Assembly: GCA_049281195.1 (NCBI GenBank)
Contig: JBAPRR010000082.1
Coordinates: 1 to 17,799, forward strand
Length of the DNA: 17,799 nt
DNA from: JBAPRR01 sp049281195
Lineage (GTDB): Bacteria; Actinomycetota; Acidimicrobiia; Acidimicrobiales; CAVXTF01
Direction of reading: 5' to 3'
The translations under genes were made by a program, and so were the position numbers. The notes under the pieces were generated by a model that saw nothing but the letters and a program-made list of their open reading frames with translations, was not told the origin of the DNA and did no database searches. Shown piece by piece: positions 1 to 7,392 of this stretch (positions are counted from its first letter, which is position 1; every line of letters starts with the position of its first letter).

Positions 1-2
1 CC

Positions 3-62
3 ATTGACTACATGTCACCGATGGAGTTCGAGGAGTTCTGGACCAACCAAGAAGCTGCGTGA
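3..62 (+). pseudogene. IS3-family transposase (OrfB), C-terminal fragment cut by the window edge
   Basis: The third forward frame is open from the window edge to a TGA at 60-62 and reads IDYMSPMEFEEFWTNQEAA. The SPMEFE(E)FW tail resembles the extreme C-terminus of DDE (rve) transposases of the IS3 family, where a short 'SPxEFE' motif precedes the stop. The rest of the element lies left of the window, so intactness cannot be judged. The stop is followed at once by a terminal-repeat-like sequence and then by recombinase coding sequence in the same orientation, so the IS sits inside that gene. The identification rests on 19 residues and context and is moderate. Confidence 0.55.
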
Positions 63-93
63 CGGTTGTCCGGTTTCGCGGGGGAAGCCCACA
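63..93 (+). repeat. Probable right terminal inverted repeat of the IS3-type element
   Basis: The stretch directly after the transposase stop holds a G-run followed by AAGCCCACA. IS3-family ends usually finish in ...CA and lie within about 30 bp of the transposase stop, as here. The element end is either the A at 91 or the A at 93. Recognisable recombinase codons resume at about 93. The left repeat and the target duplication are outside the window. Confidence 0.45.
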
Positions 94-520
94 CCGGCCC
101 GGACGGCGGTCCTTTGCGGTACTCTAATTTTCGAACGCGTATTGGTTGCCAGCCATCAGTGAGGCCGAACTCGCCCCGCTGAGAATCCACGATTTGCGGC
201 ATACGTTCGCTTCATTAGCAGCCAGTAATGCGGCGTCAATAAAGTTGGTCCAAGTTCAACTGGGGCATAGCGACCCAGCATTGACGTTACGCCTCTATGA
301 GCACCTGTTCCCCGATGACCTCGACGTTCTTGCCGCAAGACTGGACGAAACCTACCGAATCGCAACTACCTCGAAAATTCCGCGGCCTGACCGCGGCCTA
401 GAGATTGTGCCCGACGTGGACGGCGAGACGGATGGCGCCGCTGCCAGGACATTCGGAGCGCCCCCGGCAGGATTCGAACCTGCGACGCACGGTTTAGGAA
501 ACCGACGCTCTATCCTCTGA
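93..520 (+). pseudogene. Tyrosine recombinase (phage-type integrase), 3' half only, frameshifted
   Basis: From about 93 to 140 one frame reads GPDGGPLRYSNFRTR; from 143 the next frame continues WLPAISEAELAPLRIHDLRHTFASL and on to LGHSDPALTLRLYEHLFPDDLD. Together they match the C-terminal half of actinobacterial integrases, with one base lost near 141. The box II His and Arg (HDLRH), the later His (LGH) and the Tyr nucleophile (RLYEH) are present; the first catalytic Arg and the Lys are missing, removed by the IS insertion. No start codon is credible; a TTG at 146 is fortuitous. The frame ends at TGA 518-520, inside the antisense tRNA-Arg gene, where the tail reads APPAGFEPATHGLGN. This layout is typical of an integrase next to its tRNA attachment site. 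The gene is almost certainly inactive. Confidence 0.85.
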
Positions 521-531
521 GCTACGGGGGC
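459..531 (-). tRNA. tRNA-Arg (anticodon CCT)
   Basis: The reverse strand folds as a 73-nt cloverleaf. The acceptor arms GCCCCCG and CGGGGGC pair fully. The D-arm is GCTC...GAGC, the anticodon loop TTCCTAA gives anticodon CCT (reads AGG), and the T-arm is GCAGG-TTCGAAT-CCTGC. The anticodon stem TCGGT/ACCGT has one T-T mismatch at its base. CCA is not encoded. The integrase remnant on the plus strand runs into the 3' half of this gene, so that half is the likely attachment core. The tRNA itself appears intact. Confidence 0.95.
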
Positions 532-890
532 TAGCTGGGGTTTTGTCCTTCCGCCAGGTCCTTTGTCCTAGCAGCCTTCCAAACCGATTCCAGGATGACA
601 CAGCAGACCGGCTCGCCGAAAGCTGGCCCACGCACATCGGCGAAGGGGCCACGCTGCGGCCGTTAGTTCGATTCCGCAAAGCGCACCTAGCGACGGCTGC
701 GGGGGATCTTGAGCCCGAAACCAAACCAATCGGCGGACAATGTGACGACCAGTGGAGACGCTTCCACGATCAAACCTCGGTGCAACTCTAGGATCGACCT
801 CACCGTCCCAGCGTTCAACTTGGTCGATGGTTCGTTCGGATAGGTTAGCCAGCCGTCCCAGGGTCACCTCTTAACGAGAGCGCAGCACCT
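532..890. other. Non-coding or unassigned stretch between tRNA-Arg and the methyltransferase gene
   Basis: Open frames exist on both strands here (for example minus 568-867), but none has a recognisable domain, a ribosome-binding site or a convincing composition. Promoters for the tRNA (leftward) and the methyltransferase (rightward) should lie here, but I could not pick -35/-10 pairs with confidence. Confidence 0.5.
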
Positions 891-2096
891 GTGAGAACTA
901 CCGATGTGCCAGTGCTGGAGGAGATAGTGGGCACAGACAACACGACGAACTCGACTTTAGAAGTGACCACCGTCGGCCACGCACCCGACGGAAGCGCTGT
1001 TGCTCGCGACTCAACGGGACGCACGATCTTTGTGGACGGCGCCCTTCCGGGTGAGCGAGTGCGCATCAAGCTGACTAAAGATCGACGACGATTCGCGAGA
1101 GGCTCGGTCGTTAGCTTGATCGACCCCTCACCCCATAGGGTCTCGCCATCATGTCCCGAAGTCCTGAACGGCTGCGGCGCATGTCCGTGGCAGCACGTCG
1201 ACGTGCCGACGCAGGAAAACATGAAAGCTGAGATCGTGAGGCGCTCGATTGAGCGCGAAGGAGTCTCCTGCCCCACACCGGCGTTGGTGTCGTTGGCTCC
1301 TTGGGGGTTCCGAACAACGATTCGCGCGGCTGTCACCGAAGGTCGTGCAGGATTCTTTCGTTCACTCTCGCACGAGGTGGTGCCGGTCTCCACCTGTCTT
1401 ATTGCGCACCCTTTCCTGCTGGACCTCCTTGTTGATGTCCGCTATCCGGGCGCGAAGGAGATTTTGCTGCGTTGCGGAGCTCGCACTGGAGAGCGCATGG
1501 CCGCCATAACGCCGACCAGGTCGACACCTCAATTACCGGACGACGTTCATTCGGAGTACTTCCACGAGCACGCGGCCGGCCGTTCGTGGCGAATATCAGC
1601 AAGCTCGTTCTTTCAGTCTCGACCAGACGGAGCGGACGCCCTCGCGCGTCTTATAGAGATGGCTGCCGATGAATTGGGCTCAAATTCGACGGCGATCGAC
1701 TTGTACAGCGGGGTAGGCCTGTTTGCGGGAGTTTTGGCAGCAAAAGGTTGGTCCATGACCACAGTCGAGGGCTCCTACAGCGCAGTTCGTGATGCCTACG
1801 ACAACCTTCGAGGACTACCGGTCGACGTAGTCCGTGCCGACGTGACCAAATGGACTCCGAGGCGCGCAGACTTCGTGGTGGCTGATCCGAGCCGGCAGGG
1901 TTTGGGGCAGCAAGGAGTAGACATCGTTTCGGAGATAGGGGCTCGAAGAGTCGTTCTGGTCAGCTGCGACGCGCTCAGTCTGGGCAGAGATTCGGCACTC
2001 CTAACGAATTCGGGATACAAGTTGACCAAAGTTGCATGCGTTGACCTGTTTTCACACACGTTCCGAGTTGAAGTGGTTAGCGTTTTCGACCGCTGA
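891..2096 (+). CDS. TrmA/RumA-type RNA (uracil-5-)-methyltransferase with TRAM domain
   Basis: This 401-aa cytosolic enzyme should transfer a methyl group from SAM to C5 of a uridine in RNA, most likely 23S rRNA. A TRAM-like RNA-binding domain covers about residues 23-80. Cys88, Cys95, Cys98 and Cys169 have the spacing of the 4Fe-4S site in RumA (RlmD). Next come an SSFFQ motif (238-242), the SAM-binding motif AIDLYSGVG (268-276), a DPSRQG version of DPPRxG (332-337) and the catalytic Cys359 in VSCDALSLGRD. Glu394 in the FRVEVV motif is the expected general base. Length and motif order are normal. The GTG at 891 has only a weak ribosome-binding site; an in-frame GTG at 927 follows GGAGGAG by 3 nt and is a plausible alternative. 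The exact target uridine cannot be told from sequence. Confidence 0.9.
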   Translation: MRTTDVPVLEEIVGTDNTTNSTLEVTTVGHAPDGSAVARDSTGRTIFVDGALPGERVRIKLTKDRRRFARGSVVSLIDPSPHRVSPSCPEVLNGCGACPWQHVDVPTQENMKAEIVRRSIEREGVSCPTPALVSLAPWGFRTTIRAAVTEGRAGFFRSLSHEVVPVSTCLIAHPFLLDLLVDVRYPGAKEILLRCGARTGERMAAITPTRSTPQLPDDVHSEYFHEHAAGRSWRISASSFFQSRPDGADALARLIEMAADELGSNSTAIDLYSGVGLFAGVLAAKGWSMTTVEGSYSAVRDAYDNLRGLPVDVVRADVTKWTPRRADFVVADPSRQGLGQQGVDIVSEIGARRVVLVSCDALSLGRDSALLTNSGYKLTKVACVDLFSHTFRVEVVSVFDR

Positions 2097-2689
2097 GGTT
2101 CGCCAAAGGTCCACCCGGATCGGAATACAACCTCGTTGTTGAACCAGGTATACACCGCTCAAGAGACTCAAATTCGAGATGTAAATTTCGGCCGCCGCCT
2201 TACATCGGTTCTTCCTATGGACGATCCGTTCAAGAACCTCCGTGTCACGAGGCTTCCGCTCGTCGGTTGCTTAAAGGTCGAGGCGCTTGCTTGGGGTTTG
2301 ATTCCCCTGCAACGAGAACCACTGAACAGGAGTGCGGACCGATCCCGGCAGGCAGGCGCGAAGCTTCCTGAACCGGCAAACCGGCGACCCTGCGTAGCGG
2401 TTGACGACTATTGAGGCGCACCACAGGTACGGCCAGAAAGATCACATCGATCCACAACATGCCGCGGCGTTGGGGGGGCGAGTACCGATTCACGGGCACT
2501 GCCGGCATCCCGAAGGGGGCGATGGTCGAGACTCGCCAGGACCCTTGTCCCCATGTTGCATATTCAATACAATCTGCAGGTACGGTATCCACCGTCAGGG
2601 GAAGGTCCATCTGCCGGTCGGCGAAGGCTGTCTCAACTCGGGTGGGGTGAGAGGCGTTTTGACGACCAGGGAAGCAGGAGGCGTCACAC
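2097..2689. other. 593-bp intergenic region with no supported gene
   Basis: Several frames stay open on both strands, notably minus 2245-2691 and plus 2401-2979, but I recognise no domain and see no credible start signal for either. A run of seven G lies at 2472-2478. A short hairpin resembling a tRNA T-arm lies at 2293-2307, without the rest of a tRNA. The right end carries the ribosome-binding site of the next gene (AGGAGG, 2676-2681). The region may hold decayed coding sequence. Confidence 0.5.
2676..2681 (+). promoter_or_regulatory. Ribosome-binding site of the substrate-binding protein gene
   Basis: AGGAGG with an 8-nt spacer before ATG 2690. It fixes this start over overlapping frames in the same area. 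Confidence 0.75.
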
Positions 2690-4033
2690 ATGAGACAGCG
2701 TCACAGCACCCGGAAGCCGGAGCCGGCTACGTCAGAGCCATCGAGGCCCCGATCTCTCCGAACGGCAGTGCTGGTCTCAGCTGTCTTGCTTGTGGCCGCA
2801 GCTTGCACTTCACACTCGCCTCAGGGCAACGCTGGTCCTCCCCCGACCGTCGCCAAGGCCATCAAGCTCGTGAACGCGGAAAAGGTCTCGTGCCCGGCTG
2901 CGATCACTTCGACATGCTTGACGGTGGGGAACATTTCGACGATCTCCGGACCGGTACCGGGCCTCTTCGAAGGAGGTGAGGTTGGCGCCAATGCTTACTT
3001 CTCTTACCTCGACAGTACCCAAGGAGGGATCGACGGCAGGAAGGTCTCACTTCTCTCCGATGATGACCAATTCAATGGTCAGACCAACGAAGCCGACACT
3101 CAACAACTCATCAGCAAGGTACTCGCGTTTGTTGGTTCCTTCTCCCTGCAGGATGCAGACGGTGGGACGATCCTTGCTCAGCATCCCACGGTGCCCAACG
3201 TATCGATGTCACTGTCACCGACCACGATTGCGCTCCCTAACACGGTCATGCCGCAGCCGACTTCTGACGGTTGGGCAGAAGGACCATTGCTTTACTTCGC
3301 AAAGAAGTATCCGCAAGCCGTAAAGCATGTCGGCATCCTGGTCGCTCAGGAAGCGGCGGCCGAATACGCAGCAACCAATCTCGAGGCCGGGATGGTGCAT
3401 GAGGGGTACAAGATCGTCTACTCGCAGCTGTACGGACCCCTTGACACCAACTTCACTCCCGAAGTCCTCGCGATGAAGAGTGCGGGAGTCCAGTTCGTTG
3501 ACTTGACCGAAACGGACGCCACCAATGCTGAGGACATCCTGGCCGAGATGTACCAGCAGGGGTTCCACCCGGAAGTCATCGAGTCGGCGGGACCTCTCTA
3601 CGTTGACGACTTCACACAGAAGGCCGGCGGACCTCAGGTAACCGACGGCGTATACCTCGACCAGGAGGACGCTCTATACCTCGGAGCCGATGCGAAGAGT
3701 GTGCCTGAGGTCAACACGATGCTTTCGTGGATTCAGAAGGTGCAACCCAACTTTACGACTGACCTCTTCACCCTCTACGGCTGGTGTGCGGCGATGTTGT
3801 TCACCGAAGCTTTGGAACACTCTGGATCGAATCCGGATTCGGCGTCGGTTCTGGCGGCCCTGAAGAAGATCCACTCGTTCGACGCTGGCGGCCTTATGGC
3901 ACCCGACAACCCCGGATCTAGACAGCCCCCTTCGTGCTGGCTGCTAGCGCGGGTCGTCAATGGCGTCTACGTGCGTATTCCGCCGTCACCGAAATCGAGC
4001 TTCATCTGCGATGCCGGGTACTACCACCGATAG
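2690..4033 (+). CDS. Branched-chain-type ABC transporter substrate-binding lipoprotein (type 1 periplasmic-binding fold)
   Basis: The 447-aa product is an extracytoplasmic solute receptor. A charged N-terminus and hydrophobic core (about 23-38) lead to a lipobox-like VAAAC, with Cys39 as the likely lipidated residue. From about residue 77 the sequence resembles the LivJ/Peripla_BP_6 family: an early GPVPGLFEGGEVGANAYF stretch, then GGIDGRKVSLLSDDDQ, then alternating alpha/beta segments such as VKHVGILV and GVQFVDLTETDATN. ATG at 2690 is well supported by AGGAGG eight bases upstream. No permease or ATPase gene lies nearby, so it either serves a transporter encoded elsewhere or acts as a sensor. 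The ligand could be an amino acid, an aromatic acid or another small carboxylate and cannot be read from the sequence. It converges with the aldolase gene, with 65 bp between stops. Confidence 0.85.
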   Translation: MRQRHSTRKPEPATSEPSRPRSLRTAVLVSAVLLVAAACTSHSPQGNAGPPPTVAKAIKLVNAEKVSCPAAITSTCLTVGNISTISGPVPGLFEGGEVGANAYFSYLDSTQGGIDGRKVSLLSDDDQFNGQTNEADTQQLISKVLAFVGSFSLQDADGGTILAQHPTVPNVSMSLSPTTIALPNTVMPQPTSDGWAEGPLLYFAKKYPQAVKHVGILVAQEAAAEYAATNLEAGMVHEGYKIVYSQLYGPLDTNFTPEVLAMKSAGVQFVDLTETDATNAEDILAEMYQQGFHPEVIESAGPLYVDDFTQKAGGPQVTDGVYLDQEDALYLGADAKSVPEVNTMLSWIQKVQPNFTTDLFTLYGWCAAMLFTEALEHSGSNPDSASVLAALKKIHSFDAGGLMAPDNPGSRQPPSCWLLARVVNGVYVRIPPSPKSSFICDAGYYHR

Positions 4034-4098
4034 AGATGGCGACGAACCTGACGTCCGGCGGCTTCTGTTGAAACACGGCAGCTCGCCGATACGTACGT

Positions 4099-4764
4099 TT
4101 ACTTCTTTTCCACTTTCTTCATCGATCCATATCCACGCTCGATAGCCGCCATGATGATTGCTTCGAAGTCCTTATCAGTCAGCACGTGGGGGATCCCCAT
4201 GGAAGAGGCCCGCCAGTAGAGCTCGGCAAGCCACTCAAGAAGCTCCAGGTTCTCGACCGCTTGCTTCATCGTCGCCCCGTATGCAACTGAACCGTGATTC
4301 TGCATGAGTGCGGCTTGCCGGCCCTTGAGCGCTTCGATCACATTGTCGGCCAGCTCCTGCGAGCCAAATGTCGCATAAGCCGCCGTGCGAGGTACGCCCC
4401 CCAATGACAAGCAGCTGTAGTGAAGCGCCGGCAGTTCGTCCATGCAGCACGAGACTGCAGTGGAGGCCATCGCGTGAGCGTGCGTTATAGCCAGGGCAGG
4501 GGTCGCGGCGTAGATACCGGTGTGAAGCGGTACTTCTGATGTGGGAGCGAGGTCGCCGTCGACCACGTTGCCATCCAGGTCGATGACGGTCACCATTTCG
4601 GCCGTGACCTCACCGAGGTCGGCGCCGGTGGGAGTGACCGCGACCAGGTCTCCCAGGCGGGCCGAGATGTTCCCGGCCGTGCCGATCACGAGCCCTTTGT
4701 CAGCTAGGTGGCGGCTCGCGCTGGCCACGGCCTCTCGCTCAGCTGCCAGGAGTAGATCGTTCAT
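4099..4764 (-). CDS. Class II aldolase/adducin-family protein (FucA/AraD type)
   Basis: This 221-aa cytosolic protein is close to the usual 215-230 aa of L-fuculose-1-phosphate aldolase and L-ribulose-5-phosphate 4-epimerase. Zn-binding and catalytic positions are all visible: GNIS (31-34), Glu77 in TSEVPLH, His95 and His97 in ITHAHA, and His157 in MQNHG. In FucA the equivalent Glu and three His hold the metal and drive retro-aldol cleavage. The start has a good AGAGGAAC ribosome-binding site. No sugar kinase, isomerase or transporter adjoins it, so the substrate is open; methylthioribulose-phosphate dehydratase-like or sugar-acid functions are also possible. It is transcribed toward the substrate-binding protein gene. 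The lipoprotein gene upstream is co-directional but separated by 211 bp that contain hairpins, so they are probably separate units. Confidence 0.85.
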   Translation of the reverse strand: MNDLLLAAEREAVASASRHLADKGLVIGTAGNISARLGDLVAVTPTGADLGEVTAEMVTVIDLDGNVVDGDLAPTSEVPLHTGIYAATPALAITHAHAMASTAVSCCMDELPALHYSCLSLGGVPRTAAYATFGSQELADNVIEALKGRQAALMQNHGSVAYGATMKQAVENLELLEWLAELYWRASSMGIPHVLTDKDFEAIIMAAIERGYGSMKKVEKK

Positions 4765-4840
4765 TTTTATCGTTCCTCTTTCTGAAACTCTTCCTGCACG
4801 GGACTCGGAGTGACGATTCCAGCCGTCGTCGGTTGCAAGC

Positions 4841-4869
4841 GCGCCAGCTTTTAGCGTCCTAGCTGGCGC
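4841..4869. promoter_or_regulatory. 9-bp perfect inverted repeat (possible operator or terminator stem)
   Basis: GCGCCAGCT (4841-4849) and AGCTGGCGC (4861-4869) flank an 11-nt loop. It lies about 77 bp upstream of the aldolase start and 107 bp downstream of the lipoprotein stop on the same strand. No T-run follows on either strand, so a regulator site is as likely as a terminator. Confidence 0.5.
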
Positions 4870-4913
4870 AGCCGTTCACGATAGATCGACTCCGACCGAG
4901 TGCGCACGTCCGC

Positions 4914-4927
4914 CGCCTCCGAAGGCG
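4914..4927 (-). terminator. Possible terminator hairpin downstream of the lipoprotein gene
   Basis: On the minus strand CGCCT-TCGG-AGGCG folds into a 5-bp stem closed by a stable TTCGG-type loop, 49 bp past the lipoprotein stop. A 10-bp palindrome GCCGCGCGGC (4962-4971) lies just after the stop. Neither has a T-tail. Weak. Confidence 0.35.
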
Positions 4928-4975
4928 CACGGGGCTCCCCACGCCAAACTCCCTTGTCATTGCCGCGCGGCGCCA

Positions 4976-5494
4976 TCACTTGATTGCAGGAAGGCCGAGG
5001 TCGGCTCTCACGACGTTGGCGTCCGCGTCAAGCGTTGTGACGTCACTGTCGAACTTGGACAGGTTGTCGTCTCGGACATCTTCGTTGATGGTGTCCAGGG
5101 AGACTGCAAAGGTATGGATGTCAGCTTGCGCGTTTGAAGGCCACGATTGCTGAAGAAGGCTTCGAGCGGATACGACTGCTTCCTGACCCGCCGTGATCAC
5201 CGCTTGGGAGGTGATCCCGTCTGTCGGGGTGATTGCTTTGGTCGCGGTGTTCCAGGGCGCCATATCGGTCAAGAATTGCTGACCGTAGTCTGTGGCAACC
5301 GTTGTTGTCGTCGGGGCCGCGGTAGTAGTCGTAGCCGGAGCAGCAGTCGTGGTCGTTGCCGCCGAAGTGGTCGTCGTGACGAGACCGCCCGTGGTCGAGG
5401 TAGATGAGACAGCCGATGTGCCTCCACATGCTGTTAAGGCGATACCAGCCAATACCAACAATGGAAAGAACCGAATCCGCCTTTTGGCCCCCAT
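4976..5494 (-). CDS. Small secreted lipoprotein with Thr-rich linker, unknown function
   Basis: This 172-aa protein has a basic N-terminus, a hydrophobic core and the lipobox LTAC with Cys23, so it should be anchored to the outer face of the membrane. Residues about 30-68 form a low-complexity linker of Thr tetrads separated by Ala and Pro. The remaining ~105 residues look alpha-helical, with no Cys and a pattern suggestive of a small helical bundle (YGQQFL, LLQQSW, LDTINEDV, VVRADLGLP). I do not recognise the domain; similar linker-plus-helix lipoproteins are common in Acidimicrobiia, but that is from memory. ATG 5494 follows a GAGGGGGG ribosome-binding site. The membrane-protein gene upstream is co-directional at 120 bp, with a weak terminator between them. 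Confidence 0.8.
   Translation of the reverse strand: MGAKRRIRFFPLLVLAGIALTACGGTSAVSSTSTTGGLVTTTTSAATTTTAAPATTTTAAPTTTTVATDYGQQFLTDMAPWNTATKAITPTDGITSQAVITAGQEAVVSARSLLQQSWPSNAQADIHTFAVSLDTINEDVRDDNLSKFDSDVTTLDADANVVRADLGLPAIK
5287..5390. repeat. Thr-codon microrepeat in the lipoprotein linker
   Basis: The DNA encoding the TTTTAAP-like blocks is an imperfect triplet-rich repeat (gtcgtc/gtagta on the plus strand). Such tracts vary in length between strains by slippage. The long valine-rich frame on the opposite strand is only its mirror. Confidence 0.6.
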
Positions 5495-5566
5495 TTGCCC
5501 CCCTCTGAGTTATTTCCGCCAGTGCAAACATAATCGCAAAGAGACGTGTGCCGATGTCGAGTGCTC

Positions 5567-5589
5567 AAAAGGGTCCCGAGACCAGGACC
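5567..5589 (-). terminator. Weak intrinsic terminator after the DUF642-FGLLP membrane protein gene
   Basis: Read on the minus strand, GGTCC (5589-5585) and GGACC (5576-5572) form a 5-bp stem with an 8-nt loop, followed by CTTTT. It starts 26 bp past the TGA at 5615-5617. The stem is short, so confidence is limited. Confidence 0.4.
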
Positions 5590-5614
5590 AGGCGCTAGAA
5601 CGCCGGAGCATCGG

Positions 5615-7315
5615 TCAGGCTTCCGGAGATACCCCGTCATCCGGTTTTGCGCTCATTGGCTCGGAGCTTGCCGGCTGTTGAGCGACCGGAGCCGGCTCTT
5701 CGTGCGCGCCGGCGCCATCTTTCAGTCGAAAGTACGCCCAAAACGCTATCGCTACGACAAGAAGGGCGATCCCGAGCACAAGAGTCGGTGTGCGTTCGGA
5801 TGAGGCAGACGCGTAGCCGTATCCGCTTTCCAGAATGTGTATGAGTCCGAACAGCCCGACCGCCCAAAGAACCGCCCAACCGATTTTGTTCCACGCGCGT
5901 ACTTCTTCGCCGGGCAGAAAGCGCAGCGGAACCATCCCGAAGGCGACGGTGCAGATGGAGCTGACGAAGATGACCGCAAGCACGTCTGCAATAAAACGGT
6001 GGAAAACGCTCGGATGAGCAGTTAGCCCGTACGCCAGTGGCCAGCGGATGAGCCACGCCGCGATACCGACCCCAAGGGCGAGAGCTGTTTCGAAAGCGGC
6101 GTATGCGCCCTTCTCGACTTGTTCGAGCGCAGGCGTAAACGCCATACCGATCACAATCCCGAACACGTAACCCGGGCGAGCTGACGCCAAAGCGGAGATC
6201 GCCAGGAAGGCCGCAGCCACGATCAGAGTCGAGGGGAGGGCTATAGGTTGGCCGACCTTGCTCTTGCGCTTGACGATGTTTCGCCGGGTCACTTCCATAC
6301 CCACGATTGAACCGGCCGCTATTCCCACCGCAAAGTCGGCGAAAGTGCCTACCGATGGTGAACGAAGCGTATATACAAGGCCTCCGATCAATAGGTAGAG
6401 AGTTATGCCTCGCCAACCTGTCCACTTGGTCGGTTCCTTCGGCTCGTCGCTGTCGGGAATTCCCTTTCGCCTGAATCGCCGGCGAAGGGGAGCAAACCAA
6501 CCCTGGATCTCGACGATGTTCGCATCGAGTGTCGCGTTGAAGAGCGTGCTGGCCGCTCCCAACAGGACGATCAGAACCGCTACCCAGAACCAGCTATATG
6601 CGATGTTGTGAAGGCTCCATGAAACTTGGGCGGGAGTCGGCACGTAGGACGCGACATCCGACGTCTGTTGAGATTTGCAGGAACCGCCGTTGTTGCACAC
6701 AGCTCCAGTAGGAATCGTTACGTCGATGTCGTCCAATCCATTGTTCGTGTCGCTCGGTGGGTCGCCATTCAAAAAGGCAACATCGGTCCTCTTTGAAGTC
6801 GCAGTGAAATGCGCCTCGAACCGTTGCCAGACCTGCGTTGTACCGCGGCGACGGTTGGTGGCAGAGCGTACGCGGTGGCCATTGACCAGCAAATCCACCG
6901 TACTCGTGACCCCGAATATGCCCTGCGGGTCATAGACGTTGCCCACGCCGAAGGAAACCAAGTAGGTGCTGCCGGGAACAGTTGGAACAAACTGAGAGAC
7001 ACCGGTTGCGCTGTTCGACTCTCCGGTCAGATCCAGCCACTGCTTGCCGGATTCGGCGGGGAACGAAAACCCGGCTTGGGAGAACGTGCCACTCACGATG
7101 CCCACGTTGCCTGGTGCGCCTATCACCTTCCAGTGATCGAAGGTTTGCCCGGTACTGAACAGCTCGAAGCTGCCTGACCCCACCACCGGGACTCCGAAGT
7201 CTCCGTTTCTTAGGAGGGGTGAGGGTGAGGTCGAAGCGAACGCGACGCCGGACAGAGAGACGACACCGATGACAGCGATCAGGAGCCCCGCCAGCACGGT
7301 AAGGCTGTTTCGCAC
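5615..7315 (-). CDS. Secreted DUF642/galactose-binding-like domain fused to FGLLP-motif-like multi-pass membrane protein
   Basis: Starting at GTG 7315 (AAAGGGGG ribosome-binding site, 5 nt away) the product is 566 aa with a clean signal sequence ending about VAFA (24-27); the frame is open to 7447 but that extension is charged and unlikely. Residues about 34-201 resemble DUF642/carbohydrate-binding beta-sandwiches: LLRNGDF at the start, a WLDLTG strand, QFVPTVPGSTYLVSFGVGN in the middle and NNGLDDIDV at the end. Cys207 and Cys213 may pair. About nine hydrophobic segments follow (near 242-259, 303-316, 324-340, 362-378, 382-396, 407-430, 441-463, 478-494, 510-529). VAFGMVPLRFLPG (457-469) resembles the FGLLP motif of actinobacterial membrane proteins. 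The C-tail is Pro/Ala-rich and probably cytosolic. The function is unknown; surface glycan sensing or adhesion is only a guess. Confidence 0.75.
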   Translation of the reverse strand: MRNSLTVLAGLLIAVIGVVSLSGVAFASTSPSPLLRNGDFGVPVVGSGSFELFSTGQTFDHWKVIGAPGNVGIVSGTFSQAGFSFPAESGKQWLDLTGESNSATGVSQFVPTVPGSTYLVSFGVGNVYDPQGIFGVTSTVDLLVNGHRVRSATNRRRGTTQVWQRFEAHFTATSKRTDVAFLNGDPPSDTNNGLDDIDVTIPTGAVCNNGGSCKSQQTSDVASYVPTPAQVSWSLHNIAYSWFWVAVLIVLLGAASTLFNATLDANIVEIQGWFAPLRRRFRRKGIPDSDEPKEPTKWTGWRGITLYLLIGGLVYTLRSPSVGTFADFAVGIAAGSIVGMEVTRRNIVKRKSKVGQPIALPSTLIVAAAFLAISALASARPGYVFGIVIGMAFTPALEQVEKGAYAAFETALALGVGIAAWLIRWPLAYGLTAHPSVFHRFIADVLAVIFVSSICTVAFGMVPLRFLPGEEVRAWNKIGWAVLWAVGLFGLIHILESGYGYASASSERTPTLVLGIALLVVAIAFWAYFRLKDGAGAHEEPAPVAQQPASSEPMSAKPDDGVSPEA

Positions 7316-7392
7316 CTCGTCCCCCTTTAGGAGGCTTCCGCCGGATGCCTTCGCACGGGATCTCCGCCGAGTTCCGGGTGCGACACTATTCC

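Noticed and set aside
649..690. GTTCGATTCC string resembling a T-loop box upstream of the methyltransferase
   Set aside because: The flanking bases do not form a 5-bp T-stem and no cloverleaf can be drawn around it.
2293..2311. GGGG-TTTGATT-CCCC hairpin looking like a tRNA or tmRNA T-arm
   Set aside because: No matching acceptor strand, D-arm or anticodon arm lies at the right distance upstream, and no tmRNA core is visible.
2401..2979. 192-aa open frame on the plus strand
   Set aside because: It overlaps the start of the substrate-binding protein in another frame, has no domain and no ribosome-binding site. The overlapping gene has AGGAGG and a signal peptide.
5292..5681. Valine/alanine-rich 129-aa frame opposite the lipoprotein
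   Set aside because: It is the mirror of the Thr-rich linker codons and has no independent start signal.
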